IMG/VR virus record: IMGVR_UViG_3300046557_000515
Location: 1 to 20,649 of that record
Source of the DNA: a virus
Reading direction: 5' to 3' (one strand)
Length of the DNA: 20,649 bases
A model generated the notes under the pieces. The model saw only the letters and a list, made by a program, of their open reading frames with translations. It ran no database searches and was not told the origin of the DNA. Shown here piece after piece: positions 6,249-13,142 of this stretch. Position 1 is the first letter of the stretch. Each line of letters begins with the position of its first letter. A program made the translations under genes and the position numbers.

Positions 6249-6312
6249 AGTGGTGGCACAACCGCATATTGGGGTTCCCGAACCCCGGACAGAGACACCA
6301 CTGTTGGGCCAC
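6249..6312 (+). other. Candidate phage attachment site (attP)
   Basis: Three nested inverted repeats lie just before the integrase start: AGTGGTG (6249-6255) with CACCACT (6296-6302); GTGGCACAAC (6253-6262) with GTTGGGCCAC (6303-6312, 9 of 10); and GGGGTTC-CC-GAACCCC (6271-6286). Large serine integrases commonly have attP immediately upstream of int as an imperfect dyad of about 50 bases, and arms of the form CCCAAC...GTTGGG occur in known Streptomyces phage sites such as TG1. The crossover dinucleotide cannot be assigned. Confidence 0.45.
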
Positions 6313-6321
6313 ACTCGGAGG

Positions 6322-7812
6322 ATGAAGCCCACTCCAACGGCGGTCAGCCGGACGCGCGCGGTCATCTACTGCAGGATTTCCCAGGACCGCACAGGCGCCG
6401 GCCTCGGCGTCGACCGGCAGCGCGAGGACTGCGAGGCCCTCGCGGAACGTAACGGCTGGGACGTCGTCGAGGTGTACGTCGACAACGACGTCTCTGCGTT
6501 CGGGAAGAAGCAGCGCAAGGACTACCTGCGGATGCTCGACGACCTCGAACAGGGCACCGCCACCATCGTCATCGCCTGGCACACCGACCGGCTGCACCGT
6601 TCGCCCGTCGAGCTGGAGCGGTACATCGACCTCAGCGAGAAGCGCGGCGTGTCCACGCACACCGTCCAGGCTGGCGAGCTCGACCTCTCCACCTCGACCG
6701 GCCGGATGACCGCCCGCATCCTCGGCGCCGTCGCCCGCCAGGAGTCCGAACACAAGGGCGAGAGGGTCGCCAGGGCCCGTCGGCAGAAAGCGCTGAACGG
6801 CGAGTGGATGGGCGGGATCCGGCCGTTCGGCTGGGGACTAGCCACCGATGAGACGCGGAAGAAGGTCGACCGGAAGACGGGCGAGGAGTCCTTGGTGCCC
6901 GTCCTCGACATGGCCAAGGCCGTGCCCGAGGAGGCGGCCGCGGTCCTGCACTGGACGGACATGCTCCTGTCCGGCGGATCGATCCGGGGGTGCGTGAGGT
7001 GGGCGGCGGACAAGGGGCTCGTCTCGACGCGCGGCAATGCGATCACGCACACCGACGTGCGGGAGATGCTGATGCGCCACCGGAACGCCGGAATCGCGGT
7101 CTACCGCGGCGAGGAGGTCGGGCGCGGGCAGTGGGAGTCGATCGTGCCCGAGGAGAAGTTCAGGGCCGTCGTAGCGATCCTGAAGGACCCGTCACGGACA
7201 TCGAACCGGGGCGCCCAGCCCAAGTGGGTGGGCTCTCTGCTCCACCGGTGCGGGCGGGACGGCTGCGGCGAGGGCATGACCGTCACGCAAAGCGGCGGCC
7301 GCCAGTATCCGAGTTACAGGTGCCCGACGGGGCACGGCGGCGGCCGGCGCGCGGAGATCGTGGACCAGTACGTCGAGGACACGATCGTCGAGCGGCTGTC
7401 CCGGGACGACGCCGAGGACCTGCTGCTCCCCGGCCCGGACGATGTGGACGTGGCCGGGCTGCAGGCGGAGAGCGAGCAGATCCGCCGGCGCATGACGGAC
7501 CTGGCGGGCCTGTTCGGAACGGGGCAGTTGGAGCTGGGGCCGTTCACGGAGGGCATGGACAAGGCCCGTGCGCAGCTGGAGGGCGTCACCAAGCAGCTGG
7601 CTCGTGCGGCGACGATCGACCCGCTCGTCGGCCTGGTGGGGGCGCCGGATGTGCGGAAGGCGTGGCGGGCGCTGGAGCTGGAGAGGAAGCGCAACGTGCT
7701 GCGGGCCCTCGTACAGGTCACGCTGACCACGCCGCGGCCCGGGCGGATGCCCGACGGCGGGTACTTCGACTACGACGCGGTCAAGTTCGAGTGGAAGCGA
7801 GGGGGCAAGTAG
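6322..7812 (+). CDS. int: Large serine recombinase (phage integrase)
   Basis: Site-specific integrase of 496 residues that would recombine attP with a host attB. The N-terminal resolvase domain (about 12-160) contains YCRISQDR with catalytic Ser20, GLGVDRQREDC, and the later arginine-rich IVIAWHTDRLHRS helix region. A Recombinase domain follows (about 185-290, with GGIRPFGWG) and then a zinc ribbon (about 310-340, HRCGRDGCGEG...YRCPTGH). A coiled-coil segment near 375-420 and a short C-terminus complete the typical long serine integrase architecture. ATG 6322 is directly abutted by GGAGG (no spacer), so initiation may be weak. It is convergent with the repressor, whose stop is 12 bases beyond. 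Confidence 0.95.
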   Translation: MKPTPTAVSRTRAVIYCRISQDRTGAGLGVDRQREDCEALAERNGWDVVEVYVDNDVSAFGKKQRKDYLRMLDDLEQGTATIVIAWHTDRLHRSPVELERYIDLSEKRGVSTHTVQAGELDLSTSTGRMTARILGAVARQESEHKGERVARARRQKALNGEWMGGIRPFGWGLATDETRKKVDRKTGEESLVPVLDMAKAVPEEAAAVLHWTDMLLSGGSIRGCVRWAADKGLVSTRGNAITHTDVREMLMRHRNAGIAVYRGEEVGRGQWESIVPEEKFRAVVAILKDPSRTSNRGAQPKWVGSLLHRCGRDGCGEGMTVTQSGGRQYPSYRCPTGHGGGRRAEIVDQYVEDTIVERLSRDDAEDLLLPGPDDVDVAGLQAESEQIRRRMTDLAGLFGTGQLELGPFTEGMDKARAQLEGVTKQLARAATIDPLVGLVGAPDVRKAWRALELERKRNVLRALVQVTLTTPRPGRMPDGGYFDYDAVKFEWKRGGK

Positions 7813-7824
7813 AGCAGCGAGTGC

Positions 7825-8718
7825 TCACGCCTCCCCATCGACTTCATCCAACTCATCTTCCGGGTAAGGCAATTTCTCTTGCCATGGGAGATCGACTACG
7901 ATTCCATACAAGTCGTCACGAAGCCTAGGGAGAACCCACCCAGCTTCCTGAATGTCTCGACGAACCTTCGCCAATTCATACGCGGCTTGCTCGATGGATT
8001 CATCGAGCCTCTCAATGGCGATGCGCATATACTTCGTCGTCAGCGCCGGGAGCCCCAACCCTGCTTCTTCTCGCGAGAGTGCACTGATTGCCGCTGTCGC
8101 CTCCGCAACCTCGGCAGGCTCGACGACCCTCTCGCCCGGGGCAGCGAGTTGCTCTCGCGCGCGATGATCAAACACGATGACTTGAAGCTCTGCGATCTGG
8201 GCATTTAGGGCATCTCGGCGGCGGCGCCTCTCCTCCTCGCCCTCCTGGGACTGTACGAACTCGGTTCGTGACTGCTCCCTCTGCTCCAAGAGGCGCCGCA
8301 GCTGGTTACTGAGAGTGCGATGCCTCCTGTAGGCATTGAGACTATTTCTTCCGCGCGTCGAAAAACTCGGCCCCAGTCCGCGCCCTATGCCGACGAACCA
8401 GTCAGCGGCATCCAAGGGGTCCACGAATTGGCGGGGCAGAATTTCCACCTTCTCGCTATGCCCCACAGACAGCAGTAGGAGCGCCGGGGGCACATGGAGG
8501 GCTGCGGCAAGCACAAGCACCTCGGCAACTGTCACCGTAGTGCGTCGACCGCTTTCCATATTCGCGATTACCGAGCGCTGGATCGGCATTCCCAATTCCG
8601 CGCACCTGTCCGCCAACTGCTGTGCGCTCAGGCCCTGCGCCTGCCTGTGCCGCCGGACTTCCGCAGCTACTGAGAGCGCGAGCTCAGTAGACCACTCCGG
8701 CTCTGAGGGTTGTGTCAT
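7825..8718 (-). CDS. Immunity repressor candidate (XRE family) with coiled-coil C-terminus
   Basis: A 297-residue DNA-binding protein. The HTH spans about residues 31-60 (LSAQQLADRCAELGM, RSVIANMESGRR) and continues with a typical XRE helix (VAEVLVLAAALHVPPALLLL). From about 130 to 200 there is a strongly charged helical stretch (LRRLLEQREQSRTEF, EEERRRRRDALNAQIAELQV), then further helices; no S24-type cleavage motif is seen. ATG 8718 is supported by GGGAG about 10 bases upstream; the longer open frame would cross the operator region. It is divergent from the early promoter and convergent with int, the classic position of a lysogeny repressor. Codon third positions are visibly less GC-rich than in neighbouring genes. 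Confidence 0.8.
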   Translation of the reverse strand: MTQPSEPEWSTELALSVAAEVRRHRQAQGLSAQQLADRCAELGMPIQRSVIANMESGRRTTVTVAEVLVLAAALHVPPALLLLSVGHSEKVEILPRQFVDPLDAADWFVGIGRGLGPSFSTRGRNSLNAYRRHRTLSNQLRRLLEQREQSRTEFVQSQEGEEERRRRRDALNAQIAELQVIVFDHRAREQLAAPGERVVEPAEVAEATAAISALSREEAGLGLPALTTKYMRIAIERLDESIEQAAYELAKVRRDIQEAGWVLPRLRDDLYGIVVDLPWQEKLPYPEDELDEVDGEA

Positions 8719-8729
8719 GGCAGCGAGAC

Positions 8730-8840
8730 TCCCACGGCATCTGTGCGCGGACCAACCGGACCCCCCTGTACTGGGCGTCACTAGTCGCTCCCACGCGGAC
8801 CAACTGTCAGGATTCAGCAACGTTCCCACGACTCCTGTGC
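8730..8840. promoter_or_regulatory. Immunity-region operator candidates (TCCCACG repeats)
   Basis: Direct repeats in the divergent region: TCCCACGGCATCTGTGC (8730-8746) and TCCCACGACTCCTGTGC (8824-8840) share 14 of 17 bases; a third, shorter copy, TCCCACG, is at 8789-8795, followed 9 bases later by CTGT. They lie between repressor start and early promoter, where repressor operators are expected. Confidence 0.5.
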
Positions 8841-8859
8841 TCGCACAAGACAACACCGC

Positions 8860-8889
8860 TTGACATGACCTGAAACCGAGGTTCAGACT
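8860..8889 (+). promoter_or_regulatory. Early rightward promoter
   Basis: A consensus TTGACA (8860-8865), 18 bases, then CAGACT (8884-8889) as a partial -10. It points into the early operon, 48 bases before the HTH gene, and starts 19 bases after the last TCCCACG-type repeat. This is the likely lytic promoter under repressor control. Confidence 0.55.
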
Positions 8890-8936
8890 CATGACACTTC
8901 CCCAGGAAGCAACTTCCGCAAGGAGTGCCACGAATA

Positions 8937-9224
8937 ATGACAACGGCAACGGCGCGAGGCCCGCTCACTCGTAGCGAGCTGCTCGCGCTCCCCGCCGCCG
9001 TCGACGTAGAAACCGCAGCTCGCGCCTTCGGGATCGGACGCACGACGGCATACGCACTGGCCAAGGCCGACGACTTTCCTTGCAGGGTGCTTCGCGCCGG
9101 CAAGGCCTACCGCGTGATCACGCAGGACCTGCTCCGGGTCCTCGGCATCACGCCGGAGAACAGCGACGGGACCGGGTCTAGCCACCCGGTCCCGTCTGAG
9201 AACAGCTCCGTCCACCAGCGCTAA
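8937..9224 (+). CDS. Excisionase/Cro-like small HTH protein
   Basis: A 95-residue protein with one MerR/HTH_17-type DNA-binding domain: VDVETAARAFGIGRTTAYAL (about 22-41), then the wing DDFPCRVLRAGKAYRVITQDLLRVLGI. First gene after the early promoter and divergent from the repressor, so it is a Cro-type regulator or the recombination directionality factor for the serine integrase. Start at ATG 8937 with AAGGAG 11 bases upstream; a GTG at 8925 overlaps that ribosome site and is less likely. The disordered C-terminal tail (residues 75-95) is coded by DNA containing a perfect 12-base-pair hairpin. Confidence 0.75.
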   Translation: MTTATARGPLTRSELLALPAAVDVETAARAFGIGRTTAYALAKADDFPCRVLRAGKAYRVITQDLLRVLGITPENSDGTGSSHPVPSENSSVHQR

Positions 9225-9260
9225 CCAGCAAGACGGCGACGCCCGGGGTCTAGCCACCCC
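9166..9260 (+). repeat. Twin hairpins with identical CTAGCC loops
   Basis: Hairpin 1: ACGGGACCGGGT / ACCCGGTCCCGT, a perfect 12-base-pair stem at 9166-9195 within the HTH gene tail. Hairpin 2: GGGGT / ACCCC at 9245-9260, intergenic. Both have the loop CTAGCC and share the 14-mer GGGTCTAGCCACCC (9174-9187 and 9246-9259). They resemble a repeated RNA-protein recognition element or attenuator; neither has a T-tract. Confidence 0.6.
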
Positions 9261-9292
9261 ATTAGCGCCGCCGCCGGAAAGAGAACGTCCTC

Positions 9293-9751
9293 ATGGCCAC
9301 TATGGCACAGCCCTCAGCGGCGGCAACGGCGCCGTCGACCCCGACCGACCAGCGCGTGCGCCTCGCCCTCGAAGCCGAGATCTTCCAGGACGACGAGGGC
9401 GGCCCCGACTCCCTCATCGTCACCACCGACGAACTCACCTGCGAGCCGATCGCCCCCGCCCGCCTCCTCGGCCTCGTCGCCGACGCCCGCGCCAGACTCG
9501 ACCAGATGGAGCGCCTGGCCCGCGAGTACGAGGCCCGCGACACACTCCGCGCGATCATCGCCGAGCACGACCTGCAGGTCGAGGAGTGGGACCTGGCCGA
9601 CCTCGACGCAAAGTGGCGCAACAAGTTCATGGCGTTCACCGCGCTCCTCGACGACGGCCGCCGAATCCTCGTCGTCCCGCAAGGTCAGGACCCGATCAAG
9701 CGGGTCAATGCGGTCGCCGCCCTCGTCAACGACCTCCAGGCCCAGACGTGA
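9293..9751 (+). CDS. Unknown early protein, 152 aa
   Basis: Not recognised. A low-complexity Ala/Thr/Pro N-terminus (1-20) is followed by an acidic alpha/beta body with a long helix (about 60-100, LLGLVADARARLDQMERLAREYEARDTLRAIIAE) and a C-terminal hydrophobic stretch RRILVVPQGQDP then a helix. GAAAGAG lies upstream of ATG 9293. The stop overlaps the next gene's GTG, so it opens a translationally coupled series of four small genes before the primase; a DNA-metabolism accessory role is a guess from position. No cysteines in metal-binding spacing and no signal peptide. Confidence 0.6.
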   Translation: MATMAQPSAAATAPSTPTDQRVRLALEAEIFQDDEGGPDSLIVTTDELTCEPIAPARLLGLVADARARLDQMERLAREYEARDTLRAIIAEHDLQVEEWDLADLDAKWRNKFMAFTALLDDGRRILVVPQGQDPIKRVNAVAALVNDLQAQT

Positions 9752-9957
9752 CCGCCCCGACGGACACCGCGACGGCCGAAGGCGTGCAGCTCGTGGACGC
9801 CTCCGGCCGCCCGGTCCGCTTCAAGGACCCGGCCCGCAACGCCGCCTACTGGGCGCGCATCGACCACATCGTCGACGCCGCGCCCCCGCTAGACGACCGG
9901 CAGCGGGCGATCATCCGCACCGCGTTCCACGCGCCCGCAGCACGGGAGGCGGCGTGA
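9748..9957 (+). CDS. Small unknown early protein, 69 aa
   Basis: Starts at GTG 9748 inside the preceding stop (GTGA). The body has LVDASGRPVRFKDPARNAAYWARIDHIVDAAPPLDDRQRAIIRTAFH-type composition: a short beta hairpin then two helices rich in Arg and Ala. Similar short proteins sit between regulators and primases in Streptomyces phages and integrative elements, but I do not know a function. The stop overlaps the next GTG (GTGA). Confidence 0.6.
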   Translation: MTAPTDTATAEGVQLVDASGRPVRFKDPARNAAYWARIDHIVDAAPPLDDRQRAIIRTAFHAPAAREAA

Positions 9958-10145
9958 AGGACGACCAGCGGCCCGAATGCCGCCACTGGATCGGCGCAGA
10001 GCGGCGGCACTGCAAGGAAGTCGACGGCGTCCGCCTGTTCATCCCCGGCCACCGCTGTCCCGCTCACACACCCAACGCCCTGCTGGGCAAGGCCGAGCCC
10101 CCGGCCGGCCCCGGCTGGCCCATCTTCCGCGAGGAGACGCCGTGA
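9954..10145 (+). CDS. Small Cys/His-rich protein, 63 aa
   Basis: Starts at GTG 9954 (GTGA overlap; CGGGAGGC upstream). It contains C9-R-H11, H19-C20 and GHRCPAH (about 32-38), giving a set of Cys and His that could bind zinc. The C-terminus is Pro/Gly rich. Middle member of the coupled early series; its stop overlaps the next start. Function unknown. Confidence 0.6.
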   Translation: MKDDQRPECRHWIGAERRHCKEVDGVRLFIPGHRCPAHTPNALLGKAEPPAGPGWPIFREETP

Positions 10146-10405
10146 CGAAGCACAGCCCCGGACAGTGGCCCGTGACCGAGCCCGTCGACGTCGACGGGCT
10201 CGGCGGTACTGAGGCCTGCCGCGACGAGCTGTACGTGAAGCGCGCCCAGGAGAAGGCCCTGCGCGAGATGTGCCTCGACTCCATCCGGCACGACCTGGAG
10301 CAGCAGCCCAGCGGACCGTCCGCCCAGGCCAAGGCCCGCATCTGGTGCGCCCACATCCTCGCGATCGCCGACGACGTCGCCGAGGCCAAGCGCCGAGCGG
10401 CCTGA
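10142..10405 (+). CDS. Small helical unknown early protein, 87 aa
   Basis: Starts at GTG 10142 (GTGA overlap; GAGGAG upstream). Predicted mostly helical from residue 25 on: ELYVKRAQEKALREMCLDSIRHDLEQ, then KARIWCAHILAIADDVAEAKRRAA. It ends the four-gene coupled series; a 16-base-pair hairpin immediately follows. No recognised domain. Confidence 0.6.
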   Translation: MTKHSPGQWPVTEPVDVDGLGGTEACRDELYVKRAQEKALREMCLDSIRHDLEQQPSGPSAQAKARIWCAHILAIADDVAEAKRRAA

Positions 10406-10408
10406 CCC

Positions 10409-10448
10409 GCGGGGCGGGCGCCGCATCCCCCAGCGGCGCCCGCCCCGC
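10409..10448 (+). terminator. 16-base-pair hairpin before the primase gene
   Basis: GCGGGGCGGGCGCCGC pairs perfectly with its complement around ATCCCCCA. There is no T-tract, so it may be a weak terminator, an attenuator separating small early genes from replication genes, or an mRNA processing/stability element. Confidence 0.6.
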
Positions 10449-10488
10449 CACACGAACCACTGATCCAGCTCGTAGAAGAGAGCAGTTC

Positions 10489-11439
10489 GTGAACGTCGGC
10501 ATCAAGATTCCAGCCGAGCTCGGAGACGCGGCACTGGTCTATGCCGCCCTTGGTATCAAGGTCTTCCGCGTCCGCCGCAACAAGACGCCCTACGCAAATT
10601 GCCCGCGCTGCGACAAGAGCAGCAGCCTGTACGTCCAGCACCGCCCCGAGGACTGCAAGTGCGGCGTACCCACCTGCCACGGCTTCTGGGCAGCCACCAC
10701 CGACCAGGCACTTATCCACAAGTGGTGGACAGAAGAGCCTGACGCCAACATCGGCGCGCCCTGCAAGCTCAACGACTGGGCCGTCATCGACGTCGACCCG
10801 CGGAACGGCGGCTACAAGTCGCTGTGCAAGCTCGAAGAACGCGTCGGCGTCCTGCCCGGCACCACCATGCAGATCACCGGCGGCGACGGCCTCCACATGC
10901 TGTACCGGTCCCCCGGTTTCGACCTGCCCGGCGAGCCGTTCGAGGGCATCGACTTCAAGCACAACGGCTACATCCTGCTCGCCCCGTCCCTGCACTCCTC
11001 CGGCTGCCGCTACCTGTGGCCCGGGACTCAGAACGTCTTCCACAAGCCCGAGATCGTCTGGCCTGCGGCGCTCCTTCCCCGCAAGGAACGCCCGGCCGCT
11101 CCGGCGCCGCGCCCGGCAGTACGGCCCGGCGACCTGCGCCACCCGTTCTGGAAGCGGACGGCCAGCCGTCCGGGCGGCGGCAAGATGTGGACCGTCGACC
11201 AGCTGGTCCAGCACGTCATGGACTCCGTGGTCGGGGACCGGAAGCACGGGCGCAACAACTCGTTCTACTTCGCCGCGTGCCGCGCCCACGAGTTGGACGC
11301 GCAGGGCCTCATCAGCCTCGCCGAAGCCGAGGCCGCGCTGCTCCACGCGGCGGCCGCCGTCGGCCTCACCGACAGCGAGGCCCGCAACTCATTCGACAGC
11401 GCCGCCAACCGGCCCAGCGACAAGGGGTACGCGGCGTGA
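10489..11439 (+). CDS. Bifunctional DNA primase/polymerase (prim-pol, AEP family)
   Basis: A 316-residue archaeo-eukaryotic-type primase that would prime phage or plasmid-like replication. The start is GTG 10489 with GAAGAGAG upstream. Landmarks: a zinc-binding insertion (C38, C41, C56, C58, C63, H64), the metal-binding AVIDVDPRNGG (D101, D103), GDGLHMLY (H136, the nucleotide-binding His), and GIDFKHNGYILLAPS (D155) as the third acidic position. After about residue 200 a Pro-rich linker leads to a helical C-terminal domain (WTVDQLVQHVMDSV, KHGRNNSFYFAACRAHE) typical of primase C-terminal domains. Its stop overlaps the start of the helicase gene, giving a two-gene replication module. Confidence 0.9.
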   Translation: MNVGIKIPAELGDAALVYAALGIKVFRVRRNKTPYANCPRCDKSSSLYVQHRPEDCKCGVPTCHGFWAATTDQALIHKWWTEEPDANIGAPCKLNDWAVIDVDPRNGGYKSLCKLEERVGVLPGTTMQITGGDGLHMLYRSPGFDLPGEPFEGIDFKHNGYILLAPSLHSSGCRYLWPGTQNVFHKPEIVWPAALLPRKERPAAPAPRPAVRPGDLRHPFWKRTASRPGGGKMWTVDQLVQHVMDSVVGDRKHGRNNSFYFAACRAHELDAQGLISLAEAEAALLHAAAAVGLTDSEARNSFDSAANRPSDKGYAA

Positions 11440-12512
11440 GCACCGCCTTCGATGAGGACTTCGAGCGGCTCTTCGGCGAGGAGCCGCCACCCGAGGAGCC
11501 GACAGGCCAGGAAGGTCCGGGAGGGAACCCCGTCCAGGACCGGCTCGCCATCCTGCGCGCTGCCCGCGTCGACACGGACGGACTCGATGACCTGCCCGAC
11601 CCCGTGCCGCTCATCGAGGGCATCCTCTTTCGGGACTCCCTCGCCTGGATCTACGGCAAGCCCGGCTCGGGCAAGTCGTTCGTCGGCATCGACTGGGCGG
11701 GGTGCGTGGCGAACGGCCTGCCCTGGGCCGGCGTCCACGAGGTCAGCAAGGGCACCGTCCTGTACCTGGTCGCCGAGGGCACGTCCGGCATCCGCCGCCG
11801 TGTGCGGGCATGGGAGCGCCACACCAGCATCCGCATGGGAGACGTGACGTTCCTGCCGATCGCCGTGCAGCTGCTGCACGGCACGGACCTGCGGGCGTTG
11901 GAGCTCCTCGTGCAGGAGATGCGGCCCGCGCTCATCGTCATCGACACACAGGCACGTTGCACCGTCGGCGCCAACGAGAACGACAACGGCGAGATGGGCG
12001 AGGTCGTCGCCGCCGCGGACCAGCTGCGCGCGGCGTCGGGCGCCTGCGTCCTCCTGATCCACCACTCGGGACGCAACGGCGAGAACATGCGAGGCGCGTC
12101 CGCGTTCGACGGCGCGGCCACCTCGATCATCAAGGTCACGAAGAACGAGGAGTACGTCGAGGTCCAGTGCGACAAGCAGAAGGACGTCGAGGACTTCGAC
12201 GCCGTCTTCCTCAAGATGCAGCCGGTCCTTGAGTCGTGCGTGCTCATCAACCGGACCGCGAGCCCGGCCGAGGAGAACCAACTCTCGAAGACCGAGCAGC
12301 GAATCCTCGACGTGATGCACGACGTGTTCTCGACCGAGGCGGTCTCTCGTGCCCGCCTGGTCGACATCTCCGAGCTGGCTTCCAGCACCGTCTACCGGGC
12401 GGTCGCCAAGCTCGAACGGCTGGGCTACCTGGTCAAGACGGGCAGTGAGACCCGCCCATCTTGGCGCCTGTCCTCCGCTACTGCGAGTGCACAGGCAGGT
12501 GACGCAGCGTAG
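11436..12512 (+). CDS. RepA-like replicative helicase / AAA_25 ATPase
   Basis: A 358-residue RecA-fold ATPase, hexameric in its relatives (RSF1010 RepA, RepA-type helicases), likely to unwind DNA at the phage origin. Visible: an acidic, disordered N-terminus (1-35), Walker A GKPGSGKS (74-81), a glutamate after beta-strand 2 (LVAEG), Walker B LIVIDTQ (166-172), the sensor segment LLIHHSG (206-212), RGASAFDGAA (219-228), and a winged-helix domain near 285-345 (RARLVDISELASSTVYRAVAKLERLGYL). GTG 11436 overlaps the prim-pol stop. The TTCCCA array that may be its target begins 8 bases after its stop. Confidence 0.9.
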   Translation: MSTAFDEDFERLFGEEPPPEEPTGQEGPGGNPVQDRLAILRAARVDTDGLDDLPDPVPLIEGILFRDSLAWIYGKPGSGKSFVGIDWAGCVANGLPWAGVHEVSKGTVLYLVAEGTSGIRRRVRAWERHTSIRMGDVTFLPIAVQLLHGTDLRALELLVQEMRPALIVIDTQARCTVGANENDNGEMGEVVAAADQLRAASGACVLLIHHSGRNGENMRGASAFDGAATSIIKVTKNEEYVEVQCDKQKDVEDFDAVFLKMQPVLESCVLINRTASPAEENQLSKTEQRILDVMHDVFSTEAVSRARLVDISELASSTVYRAVAKLERLGYLVKTGSETRPSWRLSSATASAQAGDAA

Positions 12513-12519
12513 AGAAAAG

Positions 12520-12700
12520 TTCCCATTTTCACCGTGGGAATTGATCCTGCCGGATGAGGTCAACTTCCCAGCCTCCCCCACTACTTCCCACGAGATGCAC
12601 GGTCGCTGACCTGCACACTTCCCAACTTCCCATCTTCTTCCCAACGGCCCGCACAAATTCCCACCCACCCCCCCTCTCTTAGGGGGGTGGGAAGTGGGAA
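12520..12700. repeat. Candidate replication origin: TTCCCA iteron array with large hairpin
   Basis: Ten copies of one hexamer in 181 noncoding bases: TTCCCA at 12520, 12565, 12585, 12619, 12627, 12638 and 12658, and its complement TGGGAA at 12535, 12688 and 12695. At the right end CCCACCCCCC (12664-12673) pairs with GGGGGGTGGG (12682-12691), and the flanking hexamers can extend the stem. Direct iterons plus a hairpin next to a helicase and prim-pol are the expected parts of an iteron-controlled origin. The whole gap, 12513-12746, holds no gene. Confidence 0.6.
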
Positions 12701-12746
12701 AAGCGGGAGCCGCGGGACCGGTGGGACTGCCCGAGAAGGAGAACAG

Positions 12747-13142
12747 ATGATCCCCGCCACTGCCCGCTACGAAGCCAGCTATCGCCACGAAGGCGATCGG
12801 GGCGCGCACTTCACCACCAAGCCTGTGATCGCCTGGGGCGACGACGGTGCCGCTCTCGTCGCCGACATGAAGACGGGCCGTCTCCGCGACGCTGACAGCT
12901 GGAGCAACTTCGCCGGCCTCGCCATGGCCGATGCCGAGGTTGTCGGCGTGATTCCGGGCGGAAGCTGGCGCGCCGAGCACAGCACGGATGACGGCGACGT
13001 CGAGTCCACCCCTGTCCTGGCCTGGCTCGTGCATACGGATGGCTCGTGCACTCCGACGATTGCGGATCGCGACGGCTACACCGACGACCCCACGACCGCG
13101 TCGAACTTCGTCCGCCTGTACGAGCCGGAAGAGGAGTCGTGA
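12747..13142 (+). CDS. Unknown early protein, 131 aa
   Basis: ATG 12747 has AAGGAG with 5-base spacing; the frame is open further upstream but would run through the iteron/hairpin region. The product looks beta-rich: ARYEASYRHEGDRGAHFTTKPVIAW, then GAALVADMKTGRLRDAD, ADAEVVGVIPGG, and a C-terminal VLAWLVHTDGS block, ending in an acidic tail. No catalytic motif recognised. It is the first gene after the proposed origin and is coupled to the next by a GTGA overlap. Confidence 0.65.
   Translation: MIPATARYEASYRHEGDRGAHFTTKPVIAWGDDGAALVADMKTGRLRDADSWSNFAGLAMADAEVVGVIPGGSWRAEHSTDDGDVESTPVLAWLVHTDGSCTPTIADRDGYTDDPTTASNFVRLYEPEEES

Noticed and set aside
6271-6286. GGGGTTCCCGAACCCC as the T-arm of a tRNA or tRNA fragment at attP
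   Set aside because: No acceptor, D-arm or anticodon arm can be found around it. The arm is a symmetric palindrome, which fits a recombination site better.
12520-12700. CRISPR-like array
   Set aside because: Repeats are only 6 bases, irregularly spaced and in both orientations; no cas genes.
11265-13034. A long minus-strand open frame across helicase and origin region
   Set aside because: Shadow of the helicase gene in high-GC DNA; it reads through the hairpin and iterons and has no ribosome site or recognisable domain.
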